From Ferrovibrio xuzhouensis (GTDB taxonomy: Bacteria; Pseudomonadota; Alphaproteobacteria; Ferrovibrionales; Ferrovibrionaceae): a stretch of 64,000 nt of DNA. Location of the stretch: the NCBI RefSeq assembly GCF_042648965.1, contig NZ_JBHRYJ010000001.1:620001-684000 (forward strand), given 5' to 3'. The notes below the pieces were generated by a model. The model worked only from the letters and a program-made list of their open reading frames with translations. It ran no database searches and was not told the origin of the DNA. Of this stretch, positions 56,110 through 64,000 are shown in pieces (positions within the stretch are counted from its first letter, which is position 1; each line of letters opens with the position of its first letter). Both the position numbers and the translations under genes were made by a program.

Positions 56110-58239
56110 ATGATCGAATACAGCATCGACGGCGACGGCATTGCCGCCATCGTCTGGAACATGGCCGACCGGCCGATGAACGTGATGAACGGCGAGAGCC
56201 TCGCCGCCTTCCGCGAGGCGGTCTACAAGGCGATCGCCGACAAGGCGGTCAAGGGCGTGATCGTCACCTCGGCCAAGGGCGATTTCGTCGCCGGCGCCGA
56301 CCTCGTCAATCTTCTGAAAGAATCGAAAGACGCGGCCAAGGCGCTGCAGAACAGCTTTGCCCTGCAGAAGCTGTTTCGCGACATCGAAAAGGCCGGCAAG
56401 CCCTTCGTCGCCGCGATCAACGGCACGGCACTCGGCGGCGGCTACGAGATCTGCCTTGCCTGCCATCGCCGCATCGCCGCCGACAACCCGAAGGCGCTGA
56501 TCGGCCTGCCGGAAGCCACCATCGGGCTGCTGCCCGGCGCCGGCGGCACCCAGCGGCTGCCGCGCATGATCGGTGTCTCGAAAGCCCTGCCGATGATGCT
56601 GGAAGGCCGCAAGGTCGACCCGAAGGCGGCACTGGCGCTCGGCATGGTCGACGAGGTCGTGCCGCCGGGCGAACTGCTGATCCGCGCCAAAGCCTGGCTG
56701 CTCGGCGAGGGCCAGACCGCCCATGTGAAACCCTGGGACCAGAAGGGCTTTCGTGTGCCGGAAGCCGCCAACACGCCGAAAGGCATGCAGGTGTTCACCG
56801 CCGGCAACGCCATGCTGCGCGCCAGGACCATGGGCAATTATCCCAATGCCCAGTACATCATGTCCTGCGTCTACGAGGGCATGCTGGTCGATATCGACAC
56901 GGGCCTCAAGATCGAAAGCCGCTATTTCGTCGCTTGCACCCAGTCGAAGGAAGCGCGCAACATGATCCGCTCGCTGTTCTTCTCGATCGGCGAGGCCAAC
57001 AAGCTGGCCAACCGGCCCAAAGGCGTGCCGACCCAGGCCTATACGAAGATCGGCATCCTCGGCGCCGGCATGATGGGCGCCGGCATTGCCTGGGCCGCCT
57101 CCTCGGCCGGGCTGCAGGTCGTGCTGCTCGATTCGACGCAGGAGTCCGCCGACCGTGGCAAGGCCTATAGCGCCGGCCTGCTCGACAAGCGGATCAAGGC
57201 GAAGAAGGCCACCGAGGCCGACAAGGAGAAGCAGCTTGGCCTGATCACCGCGACCACCAGCTATGAGGCGCTCAAGGGCTGCGACCTGGTGATCGAGGCG
57301 GTGTTCGAGGACCGCGCCATCAAGGCCGAGGTGACGAAGCGGGCCGAGGCGCAACTGGCCGCCGATGCCATCTTTGCGTCGAATACCTCGACCCTGCCGA
57401 TCACCGGCCTGGCCGAGGCCAGCGCCCGGCCGGCCAATTTCATCGGCCTGCATTTCTTCTCGCCGGTCGACCGCATGCCGCTGGTCGAGATCATCCGCGG
57501 CAAGGCGACCTCGGACGAGACGCTGGCGCGCGCCATGGATTTCGTGAAGAAAATCCGCAAGACGCCCATCGTGGTCAACGACAGCCGCGGCTTCTATACC
57601 AGCCGGGTCTTTGCCACCTACGTGAACGAGGGCCTGTCCCTGCTGGCCGAGGGCGTCGCCCCGGCACTGATCGAGAATGCCGGCAAGGCCGCCGGCATGC
57701 CGGTCGGACCGCTGGCGCTGGCCGACGAGGTGTCGCTGGAACTGATGCACCGGATCCGCAGCCAGACCCGCAGGGATCTCGGCGCCGCCTACAAGCCCGA
57801 CAGTTCCGAACCGGTGCTGGGCCTGCTGGTCGAAAAGCTCGGCCGCATGGGCAAAAAGGCCGGCAAAGGTTTCTACGACTACCCGGTCGACGGGAAAAAG
57901 CGGCTGTGGCCGGAGCTGGCCCAGCACTTCCCGGTGAAGGCCGAACAGCCGGCGCTCGCCGATGTCATCAAACGGCTGGTCTATATCCAGTCGGTCGAGA
58001 CCGCCCGCTGCCTGGAGGAGAAGGTCGTCATCGACCTGCGCGACGCCGATGTCGGCTCGATCATGGGCTGGGGCTTCCCGCCCTTCCGTGGCGGCACGGT
58101 CAGCCAGATCGACACCGTCGGCCTGCAGCCCTTCGTCGCCGAATGCGACCAGCTTGCCCAGAAATTCGGCAGCCGCTTCACGCCGCCGAAACTGCTGCGC
58201 GACATGGCCGCCGAGGGACGCAGCTTCTACACGGCCTGA
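56110..58239 (+). CDS. Enoyl-CoA hydratase/3-hydroxyacyl-CoA dehydrogenase (FadB/FadJ-type order)
   Basis: This 709-residue fusion has the hydratase first. GTALGGGYEICLA and LPEATIGLLPGAGGTQRL hold the two catalytic glutamates. The dehydrogenase has the NAD motif IGILGAGMMGAGIAW near 316-330, GLHFFSPVDRMPLVEI and GKGFYDY near the end. The order matches FadB/FadJ, opposite to the FadN-type gene earlier in this block. It is the last gene before a strong terminator and pairs with the upstream thiolase. Confidence 0.94.
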   Translation: MIEYSIDGDGIAAIVWNMADRPMNVMNGESLAAFREAVYKAIADKAVKGVIVTSAKGDFVAGADLVNLLKESKDAAKALQNSFALQKLFRDIEKAGKPFVAAINGTALGGGYEICLACHRRIAADNPKALIGLPEATIGLLPGAGGTQRLPRMIGVSKALPMMLEGRKVDPKAALALGMVDEVVPPGELLIRAKAWLLGEGQTAHVKPWDQKGFRVPEAANTPKGMQVFTAGNAMLRARTMGNYPNAQYIMSCVYEGMLVDIDTGLKIESRYFVACTQSKEARNMIRSLFFSIGEANKLANRPKGVPTQAYTKIGILGAGMMGAGIAWAASSAGLQVVLLDSTQESADRGKAYSAGLLDKRIKAKKATEADKEKQLGLITATTSYEALKGCDLVIEAVFEDRAIKAEVTKRAEAQLAADAIFASNTSTLPITGLAEASARPANFIGLHFFSPVDRMPLVEIIRGKATSDETLARAMDFVKKIRKTPIVVNDSRGFYTSRVFATYVNEGLSLLAEGVAPALIENAGKAAGMPVGPLALADEVSLELMHRIRSQTRRDLGAAYKPDSSEPVLGLLVEKLGRMGKKAGKGFYDYPVDGKKRLWPELAQHFPVKAEQPALADVIKRLVYIQSVETARCLEEKVVIDLRDADVGSIMGWGFPPFRGGTVSQIDTVGLQPFVAECDQLAQKFGSRFTPPKLLRDMAAEGRSFYTA

Positions 58240-58261
58240 CCGTATCCCGCACGAAACAGCG

Positions 58262-58287
58262 AAGGCCGGGCTTGTCCCGGCCTTTTT
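58262..58287 (+). terminator. Intrinsic terminator of the beta-oxidation block
   Basis: AAGGCCGGG (58262-58270) pairs with CCCGGCCTT (58276-58284) over a 5-nt loop, followed by a T run (58283-58287). This is a strong Rho-independent terminator 23 bp after the last beta-oxidation gene. Confidence 0.88.
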
Positions 58288-58645
58288 GTTGCCTGCAGCA
58301 GATATTGTGCAGCGACCGCAGCCTTTCGCGGCGCAACATCGAATTTCGCCACACGGTGGCGCATGAAGGCCAAACTGGCATTGACCCGCTAGGTTCCCCG
58401 ACCTACCCTTTGAAAAAACAAACAAAGCATACATTGCCTCCCGTACTGCCGAGTGTGTGTCGCATCCGGCCTGACCATCCCGCCTGAACTGGCGGCTGGT
58501 CTTATACGGATGCCGCATACCCTCCGCGCAGACTTCAGTCGCAGGCCGGTTGCCACGGACGGACGAATACCGCGTACACGGCGCAGTATTCCGGAGCTGT
58601 GCCGATCAGGAAAACGTCGACGATAGAAACGTGGGAGGACATCAA
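58288..58645. other. Intergenic region before TRAP operon
   Basis: About 360 bp carry no convincing gene. An A-rich stretch at 58411-58434 stands out, which may be an UP element. The DctP ribosome-binding site GGGAGGA lies at the right end, so the TRAP promoter should be here. No clear -10/-35 pair or operator can be assigned. Confidence 0.5.
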
Positions 58646-59791
58646 ATGACCAGACAAGGCAAACAGGGTTCCGGCCAGGGCGGCACCGTCAACCGCCGCG
58701 GCCTGCTCAAGACCATCGGCGCGGGCACCATCGCCGGGGCCGGCGCGGTCGCCATCGGCGCACCGTTCATCAGCGACCCGGCCAAGGCCGCCACCACCAC
58801 CTGGAAGGTGCAGACCTCCTGGCCGGCCGGCGTCGGTCTCGAGACCTTCAAGACCTGGGCCAACTCGATCAAGGAAAAGACCGGCGGCGAGCTGGAATTC
58901 AAACCTTTCGCCGCCAAGGAAGTGGTCGGCGACTTCGAGCTGCTCGACGGCGTCAAGAATGGCGTGCTGGAAGCGATGAATTCCTTCACGCTGTACTGGG
59001 CCGGCAAGATGCCGGCAACCGCCTTCCTCAGCTCCTACCTGATGGGCCTGCGCTATCCGCACGAGTGGGACATCTTCTTCTACTCGAAGGGCGGCATCGA
59101 GGCGGCGCGCGAGATTTTCGCCAAGCAGGGCCTGTATTACGTCGGCCGTATCCATCACGGCCCGAACATCATCCACTCGAAGAAGCCGATCCGCTCGATC
59201 GACGACTTCAAGGACCTCAAGCTGCGCGTGCCGGGTGGCATGATCGCCGAGGGCTTTGCCGCCATCGGCGCCAAGACCACCCTGCTGCCGGGCAGCGAAG
59301 TCTTCTCGGCACTGGAAAAGGGCACGGTCGATGCCGCCGACTATACCGGTCCGGCGGTGAACTGGGACCTCGGATTCCAGCAGGTCACCAAATACATCTG
59401 GGTCGGCCCGCCCGGCCTCGAGTCGATCTACCAGCCGGTCGATCTGATGGACTTCTGCGTCGGCATGAACCACTGGAACAAGCTGTCGCCGAAGATGAAG
59501 CAGTGGGTCGAGGCCGAGATTCAGGTCTATTCCAACACCCATTTCGGCGCGATCCAGAAGGCCGACATCGAAGCCTGGGGCAAGTTCGAGAAGGCCGGCA
59601 CCCAGATCAACCGCCTGCCGGCGGAAGACCTGCCGAAGTTCCAGAAGGCCGCCGTGCCGATCTGGTTCAAATGGGCGAACAAGGACAAGGATGCCGCCAG
59701 GCTGTTCAAGCTGCAGCTCGACGTCATGGAATCGCCCACTGTCGGCTATGTCACGCCGGATATGTACAAGGGCCTGAAGATCGACCTGTAA
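58646..59791 (+). CDS. dctP: TRAP transporter solute-binding protein (DctP)
   Basis: This 381-residue periplasmic protein has a Tat-type leader with NRRGLLK (twin arginines 17-18), a hydrophobic stretch to about 40 and cleavage near AKAA. It binds carboxylates for the DctQM permease. WKVQTSWPAGV and RVPGGMIAEG recall the TakP-type 2-oxo-acid binders, with AADYTGPAVNWDLGF in the ligand region. The actual ligand is unknown. A GGGAGG site precedes the ATG at 58646. Confidence 0.92.
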   Translation: MTRQGKQGSGQGGTVNRRGLLKTIGAGTIAGAGAVAIGAPFISDPAKAATTTWKVQTSWPAGVGLETFKTWANSIKEKTGGELEFKPFAAKEVVGDFELLDGVKNGVLEAMNSFTLYWAGKMPATAFLSSYLMGLRYPHEWDIFFYSKGGIEAAREIFAKQGLYYVGRIHHGPNIIHSKKPIRSIDDFKDLKLRVPGGMIAEGFAAIGAKTTLLPGSEVFSALEKGTVDAADYTGPAVNWDLGFQQVTKYIWVGPPGLESIYQPVDLMDFCVGMNHWNKLSPKMKQWVEAEIQVYSNTHFGAIQKADIEAWGKFEKAGTQINRLPAEDLPKFQKAAVPIWFKWANKDKDAARLFKLQLDVMESPTVGYVTPDMYKGLKIDL

Positions 59792-59837
59792 CGGCCGGTG
59801 TCCGCATGTCCCGTTTCGAGTGAGTGAGTGAGGCGGC

Positions 59838-59866
59838 GAAGGGGGTGCCCTCGGGGCATCCCCTTC
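59838..59866 (+). promoter_or_regulatory. Long hairpin between dctP and dctQ
   Basis: GAAGGGGGTGCCC (59838-59850) pairs with GGGCATCCCCTTC (59854-59866) with one G-T wobble and a 3-nt loop. It lies 46 bp after dctP and just before the permease genes. Such structures often protect dctP mRNA or cut readthrough so that the binding protein is made in excess. Confidence 0.65.
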
Positions 59867-59917
59867 GTTGCTGTCTGCCATCACCCTTCTGTCTTTCCCG
59901 TTGCTTCAGAGGCGCAC

Positions 59918-61033
59918 ATGCCAAGTTTGACCTTCGTGCTACCGCACTGGCTGTATTGGGCAGCCCTGCTGCTGTTCCCCGTCGTCGCCCAGTATCTGGT
60001 GGCGCGCCAGAAGCGGACCGGCGTCCAGATCGGCCCCTCGCTGCCGATCGCCTATATGTTCCTCATCTTCTCCGGCTTCGCCGGCCTGCACCGGTTCTAC
60101 CTGCGCAGCCTGCTCGGCGTGCTGTTCATCCCCGTCTTCCTCGGGATCATCTACACCAACGGCCTGCTGTCGGATGCCCGCGAGGATGTCTCGCGCACCA
60201 GGTCGGACTGGGAGAGCGCCGAGCTTGTCGTCAAACGCGCCGAGCCGCAGCCCGGCCAGGCGGCCGACGCGGCGGCGCTGGCCAAGGCCAAGGCCGACCT
60301 CGCCGTAAAAGCCGCCGATCACGACGCTGCCGAAGCCGAATTGGCGCAGCGTCATATGATTGCCCGCGGCCTCGGCATCCTGCTGGCCGCCATGCTGATC
60401 GGCGATGCCATCCTGCTGCCCGGCCTGGTGCGTCGCCGGCGTGAGCTGGAACGCAACCTGCCGCAGCCGGCCGAGATCGTGCTGCCGCCGGATTTCCATG
60501 AAATCGGCGTCGGCCAGGATCCGACCCGCCACCTGCGCAATCCGCTGACCGATGCCATCGAATGGATCAATTCCCGGGCCGGCGAATTCGTCGCCTATTG
60601 GTCGGTCATTGCCGTGTTCTTCTACTACTATGAGGTCATTGCCCGCTATGTGTTCAATTCACCGACCAACTGGGTCCATGAAAGCATGTTCCTGATGTTC
60701 GGCATGCAATACATGATCTCCGGCGCCTACGCCTATCGCGAGGACCAGCACGTCCGCGTCGATGTGCTCTATACAAAATTCTCGACGCGCGGCAAGGCGA
60801 TCGCCGACATCATCAGCTCGGTCTTCTTCTTCCTCTTCACCATGACCCTGCTATGGACCGGCTGGCGCTTCGCCAGTGATGCCATCCAGGTCGGCGAGCA
60901 CTCCTTCACCGAATGGGGCATCCAGTACTGGCCGGTCAAACTGATGATCCCGGTCGGCGCCGCACTCATCGCCCTGCAGGGCCTGTCCAAACTGATCAAG
61001 GACATCCTCATCGTTACCGGTAAGGAGGCCTGA
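59918..61033 (+). CDS. dctQ: TRAP small permease with N-terminal TM2-like domain
   Basis: This 371-residue protein is twice the usual DctQ length. Residues 205-371 are a DctQ domain with four helices (FVAYWSVIAVFFYYYEVIARY, ESMFLMFGMQYMISGAYA, REDQHVRVDV). The first 175 residues resemble a TM2 domain: helix 1 has GFAGLHRFYLRS (53-64) and the closing helix has IGDAILLPGLV (161-171). Between them an Ala/Lys/Glu-rich coiled coil (about 85-147) is inserted. The start at 59918 follows a GAGG site. The large subunit follows 2 bp later. Confidence 0.85.
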   Translation: MPSLTFVLPHWLYWAALLLFPVVAQYLVARQKRTGVQIGPSLPIAYMFLIFSGFAGLHRFYLRSLLGVLFIPVFLGIIYTNGLLSDAREDVSRTRSDWESAELVVKRAEPQPGQAADAAALAKAKADLAVKAADHDAAEAELAQRHMIARGLGILLAAMLIGDAILLPGLVRRRRELERNLPQPAEIVLPPDFHEIGVGQDPTRHLRNPLTDAIEWINSRAGEFVAYWSVIAVFFYYYEVIARYVFNSPTNWVHESMFLMFGMQYMISGAYAYREDQHVRVDVLYTKFSTRGKAIADIISSVFFFLFTMTLLWTGWRFASDAIQVGEHSFTEWGIQYWPVKLMIPVGAALIALQGLSKLIKDILIVTGKEA

Positions 61034-61035
61034 TC

Positions 61036-62406
61036 ATGGGACTCGAAATCAGCATTGAATGGCTCAGCCTGCTGCTGTTCGGCGGCCTCGGCCTGCTGCT
61101 GCTGCTCGGCCTGCCGATGGCCTTCTGCACCGGCAGCCTGGCAGTCATCTTCCTCTTCGTGTTCGGCAATTCGGCCATCCTGAACATGATGCCGGCGCGC
61201 ATCTTCCCGTTCATGACCGATTACCAGCTCTCCGCCGTGCCGCTGTTCATCTTCATGGCGGCGATGCTGGAGAAAGCCGGCATCATCGAGGAACTGTTCG
61301 ACGTCATTTATAAATGGCTCGGCTCGGTCAAGGGCGGTCTTGCCTCGGCTACCGTCATCGCCTGCACGGCGCTGGCCGCCATGGTCGGCGTGGTCGGCGC
61401 CACCGAGGTGACCATGGGCATGATCGCACTGCCGGCAATGCTGAAACGCGGCTACGACCCGCAGCTGGCCTGCGGCGCCCTGCTGTCGGGCGGCACGCTC
61501 GGCATCCTGATCCCGCCGTCGGTCATGGCCATCGTCTACGCCGTGGTGGCGCAGCAATCCCTCGGCGAACTGCTGGTCGGCTCGATCCTGCCGGGCTTCA
61601 TGCTGGCGGGTCTCTATGTCGGCTATGTCACCATCCGCTGCTACATCAACCCGTCGCTCGGTCCGGCCCTGCCGGTCGAGGAGCGCGTCGACATGCGCGA
61701 GAAGCTGCATCTGCTGCGCAACACGATCAGCCCGATCCTGCTGATTATCCTGGTGCTCGGCGTCATCTTCCTCGGCATCGCCACCCCGGTGGAAGCTGCC
61801 GGCATCGGCACCTTCGGCGCCCTGTTCGTCTCGGCACTGCATCGCCGGCTGACCTGGATCGCGGTGCAGGAGGCGGCGATCGCCACCCTGAAGGCAACCG
61901 CCATGGTGATGTGGATCTTCTTCGGCGCCACCATGTTCGTCGGCTTCTTCATCGTGAAGGGTGGCCAGACCTTCGTTGCCAACTCGATCCTCGGCACCGG
62001 GCTGTCGCCTTACGGCATCCTGCTGCTGATGATGGCGATCCTGATCGTGCTGGGCATGTTCCTCGACTGGGTCGGCATCCTGCTGCTGACCGTGCCGATC
62101 TTCCTGCCGATCCTGAAGAGCCTGGATTTCACCGGCCTGCTCGGCGTGAACGGCGTGGCGCCGTCGGAGGTGCCGCTGTGGTATGGCGTGATCTTCATGG
62201 TCAATATGCAGGTCGCCTTCCTCAGTCCACCCTTCGGCTACTCGCTGTTCTACCTGAAAAGCGTGGCGCCACCGCAGATCACCATGGCCATGGTGTTCAA
62301 GGCGGCCCTGCCCTTCATCGGGCTGCAGATCCTGGGGCTGGCGCTCTGCATCACCTTCCCGGATATCATCCTGTGGCTGCCCCGCCTGGTCTATCCGGGC
62401 CACTGA
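61036..62406 (+). CDS. dctM: TRAP large permease (DctM)
   Basis: This 456-residue protein is the DctM channel-forming subunit. About twelve to thirteen helices are seen, with VGATEVTMGMIALPAML and SGGTLGILIPPSVMAIVYAVVA as the family motifs. It uses sodium to drive solute uptake with DctP and DctQ. A GGAGG site overlaps the end of dctQ, and the two are translationally linked. Confidence 0.95.
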   Translation: MGLEISIEWLSLLLFGGLGLLLLLGLPMAFCTGSLAVIFLFVFGNSAILNMMPARIFPFMTDYQLSAVPLFIFMAAMLEKAGIIEELFDVIYKWLGSVKGGLASATVIACTALAAMVGVVGATEVTMGMIALPAMLKRGYDPQLACGALLSGGTLGILIPPSVMAIVYAVVAQQSLGELLVGSILPGFMLAGLYVGYVTIRCYINPSLGPALPVEERVDMREKLHLLRNTISPILLIILVLGVIFLGIATPVEAAGIGTFGALFVSALHRRLTWIAVQEAAIATLKATAMVMWIFFGATMFVGFFIVKGGQTFVANSILGTGLSPYGILLLMMAILIVLGMFLDWVGILLLTVPIFLPILKSLDFTGLLGVNGVAPSEVPLWYGVIFMVNMQVAFLSPPFGYSLFYLKSVAPPQITMAMVFKAALPFIGLQILGLALCITFPDIILWLPRLVYPGH

Positions 62407-62431
62407 CGCCAGCCTTCTGGGCATGACGGAT

Positions 62432-62461
62432 GACGGGGCCGGCCGCAAAGCCGGCCCCGTC
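62432..62461. terminator. Terminator hairpin after TRAP operon
   Basis: GACGGGGCCGGC (62432-62443) pairs perfectly with GCCGGCCCCGTC (62450-62461) over a CGCAAA loop. This 12-bp stem separates convergent dctM and AEC genes. No long T tract follows, though CTCAT does. Confidence 0.7.
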
Positions 62462-62475
62462 TCATGTCCGGCGCC

Positions 62476-63417
62476 TCAATAGGCGGTGAACAGCACCATG
62501 AAGGCCGAGACGGTGACCGTGGCGACCACGGTGCTGACCAGGATGGCGCTCGAGGTGCGCTCGACGAAGGTGTGATAGGTGGTGGCGAGAATGTAGACGT
62601 TGGCCGCCGTCGGCATCGAGGCCTGGATCACCGCGACGGCAGTGAGGAACGGATCGAGCTTCAGCACGTAAGCCGCCAGCATCCAGACCATCAGCGGATG
62701 CACCGCAAGCTTGCCGATGGTGGTCAGGGTCACCTGTTCCAGCCCGTGCGACAGCGGCCGCCCGACCAGCGTGAGGCCGAGCGCGAACAGCGCACAGGGC
62801 GCCGCGCTGTCCGACAGCAGTTTCAGCAGCGCGTCGACCGGCACCGGCAAATGCAGGCCGGTCAGGCCCCACAGCAGGCCGCCGAAGGTCGACAGGATCA
62901 GCGGGTTGCGCGCCATGCCGGTGCAGACCTTGCGGAAGATCATCCATACCGAGGTATGGCCGCTGGCCGAGCCCTCGATGATGCCGGTGGTCAGCGGGAT
63001 CAGCACGATATGGTCGAACACGATCACCAGCACGGCGGGCAGCACCGCGGCATCGCCGAACAGGGTGACCAGGATCGGCAGGCCCATGAAGCCGACATTG
63101 CCGAAGGATGCCCCCATGGCCTGCACCGCGCGCTGGCCCCAGGCAAGCTGGGGGAACAGCAGGCGGCTGAGTCCCGCCACGGTGCCATAGGCGATCAGGC
63201 CGCCGCCGGTATAGGCGGCAACGAAGCGCGGATCGAACGCCTCGAAGACCGGCGCCTGCGACATCTTGATGAACAGCAGGGCCGGCAGCGCGAACCAGAT
63301 CACGAAGGCGTTGAGGCCGAGATAGGCCTGCGGCGTGATCAGCCGGGTGCGGCCGGCGCCATAGCCGATGAAGATCAGCCCGAAAAAGGGCAGCGATACG
63401 TTGAGCAGCGTTTCCAT
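62476..63417 (-). CDS. AEC family permease
   Basis: This 313-residue protein belongs to the auxin efflux carrier (AEC) family of transporters. About ten hydrophobic helices are present, with the amphipathic FIGYGAGRTRLITPQAYLGL start, NVGFMGLPILVTLFG and the second-half AASFP-like STPTAANVYILAT region (SMPTAANVYILATTY). Bacterial members move malate, malonate or other carboxylates. The substrate is unknown. It follows the partial thioesterase gene by 58 bp on the same strand. Confidence 0.9.
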   Translation of the reverse strand: METLLNVSLPFFGLIFIGYGAGRTRLITPQAYLGLNAFVIWFALPALLFIKMSQAPVFEAFDPRFVAAYTGGGLIAYGTVAGLSRLLFPQLAWGQRAVQAMGASFGNVGFMGLPILVTLFGDAAVLPAVLVIVFDHIVLIPLTTGIIEGSASGHTSVWMIFRKVCTGMARNPLILSTFGGLLWGLTGLHLPVPVDALLKLLSDSAAPCALFALGLTLVGRPLSHGLEQVTLTTIGKLAVHPLMVWMLAAYVLKLDPFLTAVAVIQASMPTAANVYILATTYHTFVERTSSAILVSTVVATVTVSAFMVLFTAY

Positions 63418-63475
63418 GCCGCGATCCGGTCCCCCCGGTGGTCTTGCGGTAGAGTGTTCTCTGGTGCGGGCGGGT

Positions 63476-64000
63476 TCAGCCGGCCGGCACCGTCACCAGC
63501 CGGCGGCTGAAAGCCTGCCGCACATGGTCCGGCATGACAATCGCCTTTCGCGCCGTCAGGTCGAACAGCACGGCCACCACCTCGGCGCGGGCGATCGGCG
63601 CGTGGCTGTTGCTGTCGAGCAGGAAATGGCAGAAGCGCCAGGTCTTCTCGCGCAGCTCGAGAATGCCGGTCCGGGCGTAATAGGCGTCGCCGATGCTCTG
63701 TGGCCGGAAGTAATCGATGGTGTAGTCGAGCGCCGCCGAGCCGATGCCGCTGGCCCGCATCTGGTCCGCCGTCAGGTCGCCGCCGGCCAGCATATTGCCG
63801 GCTGCATCGGAGAACCGCGCCATGAAGAAGCGCGTCGCCATGCGGCCGGTCTCTTCCGCTTCCCAGCGGTCGACGCCGCCGCGGCAGGTCTCGTACATGC
63901 CCTCCACCGGCACGGCCGGCGACGCCGGCTCGCCGGTCGGACCGGGCGGCGCGGGCGCCACAAGCTGTGCCGCCAGCCGCTCGGCCGCCAGCGCCACATC
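63476..64000 (-). CDS. Thioesterase (hotdog) family protein, 5' end beyond window
   Basis: The frame is open to the window edge, so the N-terminus may be missing. From YETCRGGVDRWEAEE (about 35 residues in) it follows the hotdog-fold pattern of 4HBT thioesterases: TGRMATRFFMARFSDA, a helix, SAALDYTIDYFRPQSIGDAYYAR and EVVAVLFDLTARKAI. The initial Ala/Pro-rich stretch is a linker or the end of another domain. It likely hydrolyses an acyl-CoA. A GTG at 63997 is a possible but unsupported start. Confidence 0.8.
   Translation of the reverse strand, partial: DVALAAERLAAQLVAPAPPGPTGEPASPAVPVEGMYETCRGGVDRWEAEETGRMATRFFMARFSDAAGNMLAGGDLTADQMRASGIGSAALDYTIDYFRPQSIGDAYYARTGILELREKTWRFCHFLLDSNSHAPIARAEVVAVLFDLTARKAIVMPDHVRQAFSRRLVTVPAG

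Noticed and set aside
53531..58518. Very long minus-strand open frames (805 and 974 codons) opposite the beta-oxidation genes
   Set aside because: They lie antisense to well-supported genes, have biased shadow composition rich in His, Gln and Arg, and match no protein pattern.

Overview
The window is GC-rich, densely coded bacterial chromosome with no plasmid, phage or transposase genes. The gene content points to an alphaproteobacterium, most likely of the Rhodospirillales type. Supporting features are homospermidine synthase beside a eukaryotic-type ornithine decarboxylase, a zf-CHCC protein next to polA, a TIGR02186/TauE pair, a UbiH-type monooxygenase and a MerR regulator heading a fatty-acid oxidation block. 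The genus assignment is an inference.

Layout. 1-2,945: a minus-strand arsenic-type operon (arsR, ArsP-like permease, mini-thioredoxin, exported metallo-beta-lactamase-fold protein, OsmC), visibly less GC-rich than the rest and ending at the 3' end of a tRNA-Arg(CCG) gene (3,265-3,341). 3,440-5,242: a three-gene operon of peptidoglycan-binding protein, unknown protein and SMC/ABC-like ATPase. 5,545-16,173: methyltransferase, ABC ATPase, zf-CHCC protein, DNA polymerase I, a lipoprotein, two oxidoreductases and small conserved proteins. 16,205-18,334: an ammonium transporter fused to a histidine kinase, divergent from a thioredoxin-TPR (CnoX/YbbN-like), LON-domain, Trm112, DUF971 series. 20,995-25,851: a polyamine block (homospermidine synthase, ornithine decarboxylase, agmatinase-family protein, DUF155). 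The decarboxylase has a leader of about 360 nt containing an 11-codon upstream ORF.

25,922-32,605: ubiquinone-type hydroxylase, DUF1194 protein, then a glpX-pgm-pgi sugar-phosphate operon. 32,643-37,650: a nucleotide-cyclase-like protein convergent with a three-gene operon (two unrecognised proteins and a pentapeptide-repeat protein). 37,732-40,245: Nudix hydrolase and a CHASE3 kinase/response-regulator pair. 40,312-47,581: an orphan molybdopterin subunit, an acyl-CoA dehydrogenase/MFS pair, TIGR02186/TSUP and DUF962. 47,682-58,239: a MerR (LiuR-like) regulator with a 16-bp perfect palindrome in its promoter, then six beta-oxidation genes (two thiolases, two acyl-CoA dehydrogenases, two hydratase/dehydrogenase fusions with opposite domain order). 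58,646-62,406: a TRAP transporter whose small subunit carries an N-terminal TM2-like domain. The window ends with an AEC permease and a partial thioesterase.

The main working themes are fatty-acid and branched acyl-CoA catabolism under a MerR regulator, carboxylate uptake, polyamine synthesis with likely leader control, and nitrogen sensing. The best candidates for something little described are the ammonium-transporter kinase, the decarboxylase leader, the cyclase/pentapeptide cluster and the TM2-DctQ fusion.
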